Counted from the first letter of the stretch, positions 12,471-24,534 are shown. The stretch: 64,000 nucleotides of DNA from Hydrangea macrophylla (GCA_033977485.1 CM066991.1:131149999-131213998); one strand, 5' to 3'. Notes: generated by a model from the sequence alone, not told the origin. A program made the numbers and translations.

Positions 12471-14932
12471 TAAAGGATAGTGGACAAGTAGGGTACGAGA
12501 CAAGAATGTATTACACTGTAGTTGAGATCTATGATAGAAAAGTAATTGACTCGGGATATTGTGGATATCGCAATTTTTTCCTTTACCCACAACTTTTCAT
12601 TTAAAATGATTTTTCAAATTTTAAAACATAAAACAATGAGTCGCCACTTAAATTTTTTTTTTAAAAGCGAAAATTAAGAAACTATTTTAAAACAACTGAT
12701 CTTTTTGCGAAACCAAAGATTAAACTAGGTCCGGGGATTATGAAATGAGAAGGGAAGGAGCCCATCGGACTAAAACACCCCTTCTTATCCTATCTCGCGA
12801 TAGGCCTCTACTCAACATCCTTTTAATCGAATTAATTATCTAAGCATGTCCTCAACTAATACATATATATATATATATATAGATATACGTCACAAAAGCA
12901 TGTCTAAAAGGGTGTAAAATTGCAAGTGATAAAATATCATTCAAAAACCACATAATTCAAGTAGCAAGCAATATGATATGCAAATAAGCAACTATAGAAC
13001 TTACCCGAGATCCGTGCCACGAATATTAAACGTGCAATGCATACAAATAGAAAGTAAAACCTAAGAAAAGGTCTCTAATCACATGTATTCACATAAGGCA
13101 AGATCCTAATTCTAATGTGTCGCGCATGAGGTCATAAAATCAATATAAAGAATCAAGGAATTAAGCAAACTAGAGAACGGGTTGAGAAGTTGTACCTCAA
13201 GTGCGCTGCAAAACAAGGTTAGTCCACATACTTTAGGAAGAATGTATAATATCGGATAATTATTCCTAAATGTCTAACTTAATTCTATCAAGTAGAGGAC
13301 ATAGCGCAATTATGAATCTAATACCGATCTATATGGATGAATGTGCATGATAACATGAACAAGAATAAGCTATTGCATTATTCCTTAGTTTTGATCATTT
13401 AGCCTCTGTATTTAAGCTTAACTAATCATTATGAATACATGGTTTAAGTCCTAGGTCATGGAGAGATCATTTAAACTATTGTTTGCAAGATATATCAAAG
13501 TTGTGACAGAATTCTGAAAATTGCTGAGAGCAGATCAGAACTTCAAAGAAATAAATAACATACTCCCCGTGGTTTGATTTTGATGATATTTGGACACAAG
13601 ATGCCTCTGTGTGTCTAGTTTCTAACCTAAAAAGAAAATTGAGGTTTTAACGGTTAGATCTCCGGGAATTAGACAAACACTAGACATCACTCAGAGACTT
13701 ACAACTCCCCGACCAGAGTTTTTGTATGATTTTTTAAAAATAGTAAGAAAATGAGAAAGTCTCTAATCTTTTTAGGGGATCTTCCTAACACATTAAACTA
13801 CGTAGAAAAAATTATTTGAAGTTAAGAAAACTTGATTAAGGTTCTGATTTGCTCATTTCAAAAGAGTGTGACTGTTCTAAAACTCTTGGACAGATTGTAG
13901 TAGCCTCACAGATCAAACCACCTTAAATATGAAATCTTTTTTAAAAAAAATCACAGTGGTAGAATCTTGAGTTATAGACACTTTTCCGTTGGTTTCATTC
14001 GATTCCAACGGTCCGATGCTTAACTAAAAATCTACGATCAAAAACAGATTGTGAACTCACTGCACATTGGGTTATTTCATCTTATTCTTATCAACTTAGA
14101 CAAATAAGCCATGGAGTTGGGCTTGTCTAAAGCTAACTCTCCTACCATTTGATGGTCATTAGAAACTAAAAGTATTCATACTTATAAATTTCAAAGAAGT
14201 ATGGAAGAAGTATAGAAGAACTTCATGAAACTTAGTCATAACAAACCTTAAACCATGAAGATATGTTTGGGTCCATTAGCTAAATATTCTAGTACCAACC
14301 TTAATCCCCTCATCAATCATAAGACTACAAAGAGATTAAGGGATTTCAAACCAAGAGATTCAAGTAAGGCATTGAAGGCCTTATGAGACCAAGGGATGAA
14401 CACAACAAATGAAAAGGGAAATTAAAGAACTCTATACATGCTATAATTAAATTTGAACAAAGACTAATTATTCTAGAGTTTTACCTCCAAAGTATCCTCA
14501 ACTTGGTTTTTTTGGAGAACTTCCAAAGACTAATAAAGCTCTTCCACTCTAATTCTACTCAAATACCCCTTAAACCTTCTCAAATCCTACTTCTAATTGT
14601 GTTTAAGAAAGCCTTTTTTGAAGTTAAGATAAGGAGAACACTAATATAACCTCTAGATTCAAAGAAAATCCAACCCTTTGCAAGAGGATATTCATCCTCT
14701 ATTTATAGACAATTTTAGAGGGGTATTTTAGAGTAGAAAACCCTAATTCAGGCGTCCTTTCAATAGTACAAAACGTGCTGTTTTACAACTGTCTGTTACA
14801 AAAGAGCGGCACTCAATGGAGATAGAAGTGGCACTCATTGAATGTCGGAACGACACTCAGTGATTACCGTTGCGGCATTCACTGAATGCCGATGCGACAC
14901 TCAATGAATGCTGCAGACAACTCCAGGGACTG

Positions 14933-17194
14933 TGTCACGACCCATCCCACTACGCGTGGAAATAGGACACGTGGCACGCCACCAAGGCTCATCCAAACAT
15001 CATATCACTATACGCAGCGGAAAGAACTTTAAAACAACCCTGAGTAAAATAAAACTTAGGGAGCATTGCTCTCTGAATTGACAAATCCATTGAAAATTTG
15101 AGTTATAAAAAGATTTGGCCAATTGAATCCTTTCAAAAGAAACAGTTTTTGAAAACAGAGGTTCAGTCGACTGCCCAGTCGACTGTACTAGGGTCCAGTC
15201 GACTGTGTCTGGCAGAAACTAAAACCCTAAATCCTCAACAGAGGTCCAGTCGACTGATCAAGGAACCCAGTCGATTGCACTAATTACTATTTGGATCAGT
15301 AGCTAAAATCTACAGTGGTTCAGTCGACTGCTCACTCCCCTCAGTCGACTGTGTTAAGCAGAACTAAAAATGCAACAATTTCAAAAGGGGTCCAGTCGAC
15401 TGATCAATGGTACAGTCGACTGGTTCTTCCATTAATAGAAGCAGTAGCCAAAAACCAACAGTGTTCAGTCGACTGATAAAGGGTTCAGTTGACTGCTTCT
15501 TTTACTATTCACTTTCAGTGTCTCAATCCCACGAGGTCCAGTCGACTGACCCTGGGTCCAGTCGACTGCTCCCCTGCTGGGCAGCTTGTAATGACATATG
15601 AACAACTCATGCTTTTCCATTCCAACTACAATCACAACCATAACTGATTTTCAACATGCCAATCATAACTACAGACGTTCAATTACAAGATTACATACTG
15701 TGAAACTAATCTATGGTTCTATTACAACATATTACCAATCCTTACACAAGTTTAGGATCTAAAACATCTACAACAAAAACATATACAAGTGCGAATCCCC
15801 CGGCGTTCAGCGGCCTCACTCATCGCGCTTCTTCTTGTCTTTCTTCTTACCTACAATAGAGTACATCTCCACTGCTCAGCTATATGCTGAGTGTACAAGT
15901 CTAACATGTGCAATATATATAACAAAACATGCTTTAATCTCATAAATCACATCAATGGTCTCTAGGGAGAGAAATACGCCTTCATCCGGTAGCGGCAAGT
16001 CCAAGCCTTAAACCGCGATGTCAATGGCAAGTCCAAGCCTACAACCATTACATCCCACAAGTGCCATGGCAAGTCCAAGCCTACAACCATGCACAGTAGC
16101 TGTTGCTACTCAAATTCTCAAACATCGAGAAGCTTACTGCGGCATGAATTTGTATAAGACTCCCCTTTGACCCACATAGACAACTCAACGTGCTCGCGTA
16201 AATTTAGACATGCTTTTCACAAACTAGTGCGTGCATAATTAACGGGCCTACAATTAACACATGGATTTTGCCCGGATCTCAATTTCGTCGTTGAAATCTA
16301 AAACATGTAATTCTCTATATTTCACAAGTTAGAACTTCATACCTCGTGCGATTTTCCCCAAACTTTGAAGGATCAACTAGGAGGCTAAATAATCGCCGGA
16401 TTTCGAATTTGAGAAAATTCCTACAAGTTTTATACCTATTTTTCCCAAAAGTCTAGAAATTAGATTTTTACAAAACTTGGCCAAACACGGCCTAAGTAGT
16501 ATCAAAACGAAGATCTTACCTCCACGAGTTCAAATATGAAATCTGGAGAAAATCTGACGGACGAAAGGTCGTCGATCGGCGTCGTAAAGCCCGTGGCAAC
16601 CAAATCTTCGTTCTCTCTCCTCTCTCTAGATATTTTGGAAGTGTTTGGATGAGATTTCAATCTCATCCTCATCTATATATAGGCAAACTTTCTGGGAATT
16701 ACGTTTACCTCCCCGCAAGTTTCTCAAAACTTCTAATTAGCTCTCGAAACTTCGCACACGTTCATTTTATGCCTTTACGAGTGAAAATTACAAATTCCAA
16801 AAGTTTTCGACTAAGTTTCGTTTGGGTCCAAAATAACGTCCGAAAACTATATTCTGTGGAATCTCTACACAACCTACCTTTTTAATTAACGTATCACTCA
16901 CGTTCTCACCACAGTTCTCAAAATGATATACTAAAATATCCCAATACCAGAATTATACTATACAGGTATAATTACTATTCATAGGAATATCAGATAAAGT
17001 CAAATAACATTTAAATCATATAAATGTCATTTACTCATGCTCATGCAATATGAACTGCCATGTTCCCGTGTCCTCACTGACACCTTACCGTTGACTCACA
17101 GTCAACCTCAACTCAAATTATTAATAACATTAATAATTTCACAATTTAAATGATGCATTTTCAAAAATCATAAATTTCTGGAACGGGTGTGACA
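14933..17194 (-). repeat. 3' LTR of the Tekay element
   Basis: It is a direct repeat of 21949-24211. On the plus strand it starts TGTCACGACCC and ends GGGTGTGACA. A TATA motif on the minus strand (CTATATATAG, 16673-16682) puts U3 at about 510 bp and leaves a long transcribed R-U5. Short direct repeats of GGCAAGTCCAAGCCT occur at about 15988-16085. Confidence 0.95.
15164..15568. repeat. CAGTCGACTG palindrome array, 3' LTR
   Basis: Thirteen copies occur in ~405 bp, eleven exact and two changed (CAGTCGATTG and CAGTTGACTG). Most come in pairs about 20-40 bp apart, preceded by TC, CC or TT. The array lies in the transcribed R-U5 part of the LTR. The two short frames over it (15098-15283 and 15407-15601) encode only repeat-derived QST/SSRL runs. 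Confidence 0.9.
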
Positions 17195-17215
17195 ACTCTC
17201 CCCTCCAAAAAGGAA
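17195..17215 (-). promoter_or_regulatory. Polypurine tract of the Tekay element
   Basis: Read on the minus strand, CTTCCTTTTTGGAGGGGAGAGT directly precedes the 3' LTR start TGTCACACC. This purine run primes plus-strand DNA synthesis in this family. The LARD has the near-identical TTTTTAGAGGAGAGAGT before its 3' LTR. Confidence 0.8.
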
Positions 17216-17235
17216 GTTTGTCCCCAAACTTTACC

Positions 17236-17859
17236 TCATGCGTCGAATAAGTACGGATACTCATTCCTCATGTCTTCCTCACTTTCCCATGTAGCCTCTT
17301 CCACCGTGTGACTACGCCACAATACTTTTACCATCGGAATCATCTTAGTTCTTAAGACTTGTTCCTTTCGATCTAGAATCTCGACCGGTTGTTCCACATA
17401 AGTCAGGTCTCCCTGAATTTGCAGCGGTTCAGGTGCAATGATCTTACTCGTATCAGTCATACATCGTCTCAACATTGATACGTGGAATACATTGTGTACA
17501 TGTTCCAATTCTGATGATAAAGCCAATAGGTACGCTACTGGACCTACCCTCTCTAGGATCTCAAAAGGTCCTATAAATCTCGGATTGAGCTTTTCCCTCT
17601 TTCCAAATCGTACAATGCCTTTCGAAGGCGATGCTCGCAAATATACAAAATCTCCAACTTCAAAATTCATCTGCCGTCGTTTAGAGTCCGCATAGCTTTT
17701 ATATCGGCTCTGAGCAATCTTGAGTCGCTCCTGAATCAACTTCACCTTCTCAGTAGTCACCTGTATTAACTCAGGTCCTAACAACTTTCTTTCTCCCACC
17801 TCGGTCCAACAAACCGGTGATCGACATTTACGCCCATACAAAGCTTCATATGGTGCCAT
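17236..17859 (-). pseudogene. Integrase C-terminal part with chromodomain-like tail (polyprotein segment 4)
   Basis: This is the last segment of the broken gag-pol frame. It opens with MAPYEALYGRKCRSP, the conserved stretch after the integrase core, and then has the GPFEILERVG...YLLALP-like integrase C-terminal fold. The end, around VKVLWRSHTVEEATWESE, is the chromodomain-like module of Tekay/Del chromoviruses, which in that family targets integration to particular chromatin. The frame ends about 40 bp before the 3' LTR, as usual. An in-frame TAG separates it from the integrase core upstream; the reading frame is unchanged, so a single substitution explains the break. Confidence 0.9.
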
Positions 17860-17871
17860 ACCAATACTTGA

Positions 17872-18405
17872 CTAAAATCCGTTGTTATATGCAAATTCAA
17901 TTAACGGCAAATGGTGCTCCCAATCATTTCCAAAGTCTAACACACACAATCTCAACATATCTTCCAAGGTCTGAATCATACGCTCTGACTGTCCGTTGGT
18001 CTGAGGATGAAATGCAGTACTGAAACTCAATTTTGTACCCATAGCTTTTTGTAAACTTCCCCAAAACCTGGACGTAAAACTACTATCACGATCTGATACA
18101 ATCACAGCTGGGACTCCATGTAGTCTTACAATCTCTTTCACATATAATTCCGCTAATTTGGACGGCTTAGTCGTCTTGATCGGTAAAAAATGAGCTGACT
18201 TGGTTAGTCGGTCAACTATAACCCAAATCTTGTCATTCTTGCTACGCGATTTCGGAAATCCAGAAACAAAGTCCACCATGATATCGTCCCACTTCCATTC
18301 CGACACTGGCAATGGTTCTAGTAACCCCGCGGGTACTTGTTGCTCTGCTTTGACCTGTTGACATGTCGAACATTCGGATACAAACTTAGCGACTTCACGC
18401 TTCAT
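17872..18405 (-). pseudogene. Integrase core (polyprotein segment 3)
   Basis: It carries the Cys pair of the integrase zinc finger ([10 protein letters not shown]) near its start. The DDE catalytic core follows: first Asp in the [12 protein letters not shown] region, second Asp in [10 protein letters not shown], and the Glu in [27 protein letters not shown] is a signature of Ty3/gypsy integrases. The product inserts element cDNA into the genome. An in-frame TGA lies just upstream, after NFW, where relatives have a second Trp, and a TAG lies just after YNNGF. Each can come from one transition (TGG to TGA, CAG to TAG). The frame is kept on both sides. Confidence 0.93.
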
Positions 18406-18411
18406 ACCCTT

Positions 18412-19194
18412 TCACCAAAAGTTTTCCCTTAGGTTTCTGTACATCTTATTACTCCCTGGGTGCACTGAATATTTCGTACTATGAGCTTCTTCTAGAATCC
18501 TCTCTTTCAAGTCTTTCACATTCGGTACACATAATCGATTTCCCAGTTTCAACGTTCCTCGTTCTAACACAAAACCAGGTCGCTTTCCCAAAGATATTTC
18601 GTCCCTCATTTTGCACAAATAGACATCATTAAATTGTTCTTTCTTGATCTCATCAATAATATCGGGGTGTGCAATGATTGCCGTCATTAAGCCACCACTG
18701 ATCTCTGGAATCACATCCAAGTCCAAATGTTCCATCTCTTTTATCAATTCTTTTTGTTGTGTTAGCTCGTCGGCTAAATTCCTCGGCGTCTTCCGGCTTA
18801 ATGCATCGGCTACCACATTCGCCTTTCCCGGATGGTACTCAATTGAAAGATCGTAATCCTTCATCAATTCCAACCATCTTCGCTGTCTCATATTCAAGTC
18901 TCGTTGGGTGAAAATATATTTCAAATTCTTGTGGTCTGTGAATATCTCACATTTTTTGCCGTACAAGTAGTGTCTCCAAATTTTCAAAGCATGAATTACC
19001 GCGGCCAATTCGAGATCGTGAGTCGGATAATTAATCTCATGTGTCTTCAACTGTCTAGAAGCATAAGTAATCACTTTACCACCTTGCATCAACACACATC
19101 CCAACCCTTGATGCGACGCATCACTATAGATCACAAACCCCTCGGTTCCGGATGGTATTGTCAAGATAGGTGATCTCGTCAATCGTGACTTCAA
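18412..19194 (-). pseudogene. RNase H and integrase zinc-finger start (polyprotein segment 2)
   Basis: It begins in the RT-RNase H connection. The RNase H domain follows: [10 protein letters not shown] (catalytic Asp), [12 protein letters not shown] (catalytic Glu), and [11 protein letters not shown] (catalytic Asp), ending with [16 protein letters not shown]. The rest leads into the His pair of the integrase HHCC zinc finger ([13 protein letters not shown]), whose Cys pair lies beyond the next stop. RNase H removes the RNA strand after reverse transcription. The segment is cut off upstream by an in-frame TAA at about 19228 and downstream by TGA at about 18412, both in the same frame as their neighbours. 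Confidence 0.93.
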
Positions 19195-19227
19195 CTCTTG
19201 GAAACTGTCTTCACATTCCTGACTCCA

Positions 19228-21744
19228 TTAAAAAATAACACCCTTTCTCATTAACTTTGTCATCGGCAAGGAAATCTTCGAGAAATGTTCAATAAAACGG
19301 CGGTAGTATCCCGCTAATCCCAAGAAACTTCGAATTTTAAATACGGATGTCGGCCTCTGCCAATTAGATACAGCTTCTACTTTGTGAGGATCAACTGATA
19401 CTCCATTCCTGTCAATTACATGACCAAGAAAAGTAATACTAGCCAACCAAAATTCACATTTCTTGAATTTACCAAATAATTGCTTCTCTCGTAATCTCTG
19501 AAGTATCAATCTCAAGTGATTCTCGTGTTCTATCTCACTCGATGAATAGATAAGGATATCGTCGATGAATACAATCACAAATTCATCCAAATAATCCTTG
19601 AATACTCGATTCATAAGATCCATGAATGCGGCTGGTGCATTGGTAACTCCAAATGGCATAACTAAGAACTCATAATGTCCGTAGCGCGTTCGAAAAGCTA
19701 TTTTCTCAACATCTTCGACTTTCACTTTCAACTGATGATAACCCGATCTCAGGTCTATCTTGGAGAATACTTGTGCCCCACGAAGTTGATCAAATAAGTC
19801 ATCAATTCTGGGTAACGGGTACTTGTTCTTAATCGTTAACTTGTTCAGCTCCCGGTAATCAACACACATACGCATTGAGCCATCTTTCTTCTTTACGAAC
19901 AACACTGGAGCTCCCCACGGTGAAATACTTGGTCGAATGAAACCCTTGTCCAGAAGTTCTTGTAGTTGAATTTTCAGCTCTTTCAATTCTATGGGTGCCA
20001 TTCTATACGGTGCCTTTGATACGGGTCTTGAGTCTGGTATAACCTCAATAGTGAATTTAACCTCTCTCTCAATAAGAACATCTGGTAGGTCATCAAGAAA
20101 GACATCTGGATATTCTCGCACTATCGGAATGTCTTCTACTTGTAATTCGGTCGCTGAGCTATCAATCACTAAACATAGGAATCCTTGACATCCCTTTTTT
20201 AATAACTTTCCCGCTCGGATAGCTGAAATCAAGTACGGCGGTGGTATAACCCCACTCCCTTGAAAACAAAAGTTCCCATACACTGGTGATCGAAAATTAA
20301 CCTCTTTCCATTCACAGTCTATCGTGGCTTGGTTAAGAGCTAACCAATCCATTCCTAGTATCACATCGAAATGGTTCACCACAATCGGTATAAGGTCTAC
20401 TGTCATCAATTTCTCGCCTAGTTTGATCTCACAATTCTTATATATAGTAGATGTCATTATTGACTTACTAAGTGGCACAGTAATAGACAATTCATATCCT
20501 AACGGTGCCGATTCAACATTCAAATGTTCAACAAAAGCATGCGATATAAATGAATGCGTAGATCCCGAGTCAACAAGTATGCGTGCTAAGTGCGAACATA
20601 CAAGCACCATACCTGAGACTACTGTCTCTGAAGCAGTCATATCTCCTGGGTTCATCTGATAGGCTCTTTCTTGACGTTGTTCAGTCCTTTGTCCCCCGTC
20701 ATTGGATTGTCTAGGCTTCGACCCACTGGAAGCCATAGAACTAGCTCCTTGCTGAGGATACCTCCTCGGGCAATCCTTGGCTTGGTGTCCAAATACTCCA
20801 CAATCGTAACACTTACCTCTCATGTCAGGTGTAGAATTAGTACTACCCCCTCCCTGGTTTCTGTTCTGGGGTTTTGTCATGAAACATTGGCCTGAGTGTG
20901 GTTGGTTGCAAAGTGAACACAACGGTATGTTACTTGGCGTTCTCTTGAAATCACTGAAACTAGAACCAGAGCCTCTTTGAAACGGCCTCTTGAAAGATCC
21001 GCCTTGGTTCCTATCCCCGCTCTCATTGCTTCGTTTACCGGGCAAATTCTGCCTCGACCTTTCCATTCCACTCTCGGCCACTAGCGCCGTTTGTTGTACT
21101 GCTGCCACAGTCGAATGTTCATAGGTTTCCACCCTTAGACGAATATTTTCCCTTAAACCCTCTTCAAATTTTTTTGCCCTATCTTTCTCTTCTGGTACGG
21201 AACCCTTTCCAAATCTCAACAAAGCGTTGTACTTGAAAGTATATTCGGTTACAGTCATATCTCCCTGCTTCAAGTTATCAAATTCTCGCTTCTTTGCATT
21301 GTAGGCGGCTCGCGGAAAGAAACGGCGATTGAACTCCGCCTTAAACTCCTCCCAAGTAATAGGTGCCCCTTGATCTAGAACATTTACCCACCAGTTCTGG
21401 GCTTCACCCTTCAGCACATCACTTGCATTTTCCATTTTCTCCCTGTCGTTCATTGGAATAGATCGAAAAATTCTCTCCATGTCCATAATCCAATGTTCCG
21501 CGAGCGTTGGATTGGGTGTCCCATGAAATTCCATTGGTTTCTTTCGAGCGAATTGTTCGGATACGGATCTCATACTCCAATTTTCAGGTGGATGTACCAC
21601 AGTTAATGGTGGTGGTTCAAATGGAGGTGTTGGAGGCAATCGTTCCGCTATGTTCCGTATCATATCCCCCATATTCCCCATCATTTCTGCCATCTTATTC
21701 ATATGTCGAGTGTGTGGCGATAGATTTCGCTCTTCGTCACTCAT
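19228..21744 (-). pseudogene. Gag, protease and reverse transcriptase (polyprotein segment 1, 838 aa)
   Basis: It starts at ATG 21744, about 205 bp after the 5' LTR. Gag covers about residues 1-250 and includes the GEAQNWW..FNRRFFP retrotransposon gag motif. A CCHC zinc knuckle, [14 protein letters not shown], lies at about 310. The aspartic protease has [12 protein letters not shown] at about 390. The reverse transcriptase runs from about 580 with [23 protein letters not shown] and the catalytic FIDDILIYS at about 725. Gag and pol share one frame with no frameshift site, as usual in the Tekay/Del clade. The segment ends at an in-frame TAA after GVIF, in the RT-RNase H connection; one C-to-T change in CAA is the simplest explanation. 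Gag, protease and RT are individually intact and could in principle be made as a truncated product. Confidence 0.95.
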
Positions 21745-21930
21745 GATTACAATCCTGTAGTTCTCAATGCATAAATACTATGCATGTACAACAATAACAA
21801 TATCATGTATATAAAACAACATACATATGCATCAAACATCTCTAATATGTATGGATGAAATTTGAGAACATGTGCTAAGACACTCAACACTCCACTCGTC
21901 GTCGAACGTTCCCAAAGTTTTGTTACCTCT

Positions 21931-21943
21931 AGCTCTGATACCA
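21931..21943 (-). promoter_or_regulatory. Primer binding site for initiator tRNA-Met
   Basis: On the minus strand TGGTATCAGAGCT lies five bases after the 5' LTR end. It is complementary to the 3' end of plant initiator tRNA-Met and primes minus-strand DNA synthesis. Confidence 0.9.
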
Positions 21944-21948
21944 ATAAA

Positions 21949-24211
21949 TGTCACGACCCATCCCACTACGCGTGGAAATAGGACACGTGGCACGCCACCA
22001 AGGCTCATCCAAACATCATATCACTATACGCAGCGGAAAGAACTTTAAAACAACCCTGAGTAAAATAAAACTTAGGGAACATTGCTCTCTGAATTGACAA
22101 ATCCATTGAAAATTTGAGTTATAAAAAGATTTGGCCAATTGAATCCTTTCAAAAGAAACAGTTTTTGAAAACAGAGGTTCAGTCGACTGCCCAGTCGACT
22201 GTACTAGGGTCCAGTCGACTGTGTCTGGCAGAAACTAAAACCCTAAATCCTCAACAGAGGTCCAGTCGACTGATCAAGGAACCCAGTCAACTGCACTAAT
22301 TACTATTTGGATAAGTAGCTAAAATCTACAGTGGTTCAGTCGACTGCTCACTCCCCTCAGTTGACTGTGTTAAGCAGAACTAAAAATGCAACAATTTCAA
22401 AAGGGGTCCAGTCGACTGATTAATGGTACAGTCGACTGGTTCTGCCATTAATAGAAGCAGTAGCCAAAAACCAACAGTGTTCAGTTGACTGATAAAGGGT
22501 CCAGTCGACTGCTTCTTTTACTATTCACTTTCAGTGTCTCAATCCCACGAGGTCCAGTCGACTGACCCTGGGTCCAGTCGACTGCTCCCCTGCTGGGCAG
22601 CCTGTAATGACATATGAACAACTCATGCTTTTCCATTCCAACTACAATCACAACCATAACTGATTTTCAACATGCCAATCATAACTACAGACGTTCAATT
22701 ACAAGATTACAATACTGTGAAACTAATCTATGGTTCTATTACAACATATTACCAATCCTTACACAAGTTTAGGATCTAAAACATCTACAACAAAAACATA
22801 TACAAGTGCGAATCCCCCGGCGTTCATCGGCCTCACTCATCGCGCTTCTTCTTGTCTTTCTTCTTACCTGTAATGGAGTACATCTCCACTGCTCAGCTAT
22901 ATGCTGAGTGTACAAGTCTAACATGTGCAATATATATAACAAAACATGCTTTAATCTCATAAATCACATCAATGGTCTCTAGGGAGAGAAATACGCCTTC
23001 ATCCGGTAGCGGCAAGTCCAAGCCTTAAACCGCGATGTCAATGGCAAGTCCAAGCCTACAACCATTACATCCCACAAGTGCCATGGCAAGTCCAAGCCTA
23101 CAACCATGCACAGTAGCTGTCGCTACTCAAATTCTCAAACATCGAGAAGTTTACTCCGGCATGAATTTGTATAAGACTCCCCTTTGACCCACATAGACAA
23201 CTCAACGTGCTCGCGTAAATTTAGACATGCTTTTCACAAATTAGCGCGTGCATAATTAACGGGCCTACAATTAACACATGGATTTTGCCCGGATCTCAAT
23301 TTCGTCGTTGAAATCTAAAACATGTAATTCTCTATATTTCACAAGTTAGAACTTCATACCTCGTGCGATTTTCCCCAAACTTTGAAGGATCGACTAGGAG
23401 GCTAAATAATCGCCGGATTTCGAATTTGAGAAAATTCCTACAAGTTTTATACCTATTTTTCCCAAAAGTCTAGAAATTAAATTTTTACAAAACTTGGCCA
23501 AACACGGCCTAAGTAGTATCAAAACGAAGATCTTACCTCCACGAGTTCAAATATGAAATCTGGAGAAAATCTGACGGACGAAAGGTCGTCGATCGGCGTC
23601 GTAAAGCCCGTGGCAACCAAATCTTCGTTCTCTCTCCTCTCTCTAGATATTTTGAAAGTGTTTGGATGAGATTGAAATCTCATCCTCATCTATATATAGG
23701 CAAACTTTCTGGGAATTACGTTTACCTCCCCGCAAGTTTCTCAAAACTTCTAATTAGCTCTCGAAACTTCGCACACGTTCATTTTATGCCTTTATGAGTG
23801 AAAATTACAAATTCCAAAAGTTTTCGACTAAGTTTCGTTTGGGTCCAAAATAACGTCCGAAAACTATATTCTGTGGAATCTCTACACAACCTACCTTTTT
23901 AATTAACGTATCACTCACGTTCTCACCACAGTTCTCAAAATGATATACTAAAATATCCCAATACCAGAATTATACTATACAGGTATAATTACTATTCATA
24001 GGAATATCAGATAAAGTCAAATAACATTTAAATCATATAAATGTCATTTACTCATGCTCATGCAATATGAACTGCCATGTTCCCGTGTCCTCACTGACAC
24101 CTTACCGTTGACTCACAGTCAACCTCAACTCAAATTATTAATAACATTAATAATTTCACAATTTAAATGATGCATTTTCAAAAATCATAAATTTCTGGAA
24201 CGGGTGTGACA
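21949..24211 (-). repeat. 5' LTR of the Tekay element
   Basis: It is a direct repeat of 14933-17194, about 99% identical by eye. The minus-strand TATA motif at 23690-23699 gives U3 from 24211 to about 23700, with R-U5 filling the rest down to 21949. By position it would be the promoter of the element. Confidence 0.95.
22180..22584. repeat. CAGTCGACTG palindrome array, 5' LTR
   Basis: It matches the array in the other LTR: thirteen copies, ten exact. The changed copies (CAGTCAACTG, CAGTTGACTG twice) are mostly not the ones changed in the 3' LTR, so they arose after insertion. All are C-to-T or G-to-A at the CG. Confidence 0.9.
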
Positions 24212-24534
24212 GACTGCCCTTTTTTTTTGTAAAAAATTATTTTTTGTGGCACTTGCTGAAATTCGCGGCATTTACAGAATGCCATCCGGCAGTCCAGAGA
24301 CTGTCGCAGCAGCAGCCCGTGATTGCCGCAAATTGGCTCAAGTGCCGTTCTGCCTCTTTTTCTTTTTTCTTTCATCATCATTTTTTTTGCCTTTTGTTTA
24401 GGTTGGAGAGTCTTTCGAAGAGTTTGAATCATCTTTGGAAGTCCTAGGTTAGCCGGACATTGTCATCATCGGATCTTGGAGGTATCACTCCTCTTAACTC
24501 GACGTTTGGTCAAAATTAGGGTGTCTACAGGTAT

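Larger units (their letters stand above)
14933..24211 (-). mobile_element. Ty3/gypsy retrotransposon, Tekay/Del chromovirus type
   Basis: The 9279-bp element has two ~2262-bp LTRs (14933-17194 and 21949-24211) and the perfect 5-bp duplication GACTG at 14928-14932 and 24212-24216. It reads on the minus strand. The primer site TGGTATCAGAGCT (21931-21943) fits initiator tRNA-Met. A purine tract adjoins the 3' LTR. One gag-pol frame runs 21744 to 17236 in the order gag, zinc knuckle, protease, RT, RNase H, integrase, chromodomain-like tail. Three in-frame stops break it, so this copy should not make an intact polyprotein. About 25 differences between the LTRs, counted by eye (~1%), make it the youngest layer of the nest. 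Confidence 0.96.
12560..24529. mobile_element. TG...CA LTR-like element inside the LARD, split by the Tekay element
   Basis: It begins TGTGGATATCGCAATTTT and ends TTAGGGTGTCTACA. Flanking bases are GATAT (12555-12559) and GGTAT (24530-24534), a 4/5 match consistent with a decayed target duplication. Without the inner Tekay element and its duplication it is about 2.69 kb. It has no pol coding. A stretch beginning GAGTCGCCACTTAA near 12639 is a familiar motif of plant gypsy long LTRs, recalled from memory. Degenerate ~20-bp repeats (GGCACTCA.TGAATG) occur at 14800-14915. It may be a solo LTR or a LARD. Confidence 0.55.

Noticed and set aside
15164..15568. CRISPR-like array
   Set aside because: The repeat is a 10-bp palindrome with uneven spacing, duplicated with the LTRs in a plant retrotransposon; there are no spacers or cas genes.
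15098..15601. Open frames rich in QST, SSRL and VDCF words (also 11947-12372 and 22114-22299)
   Set aside because: They are the CAGTCGACTG array translated in different frames. The same pattern appears in all three frames and tracks the DNA motif, not a protein.
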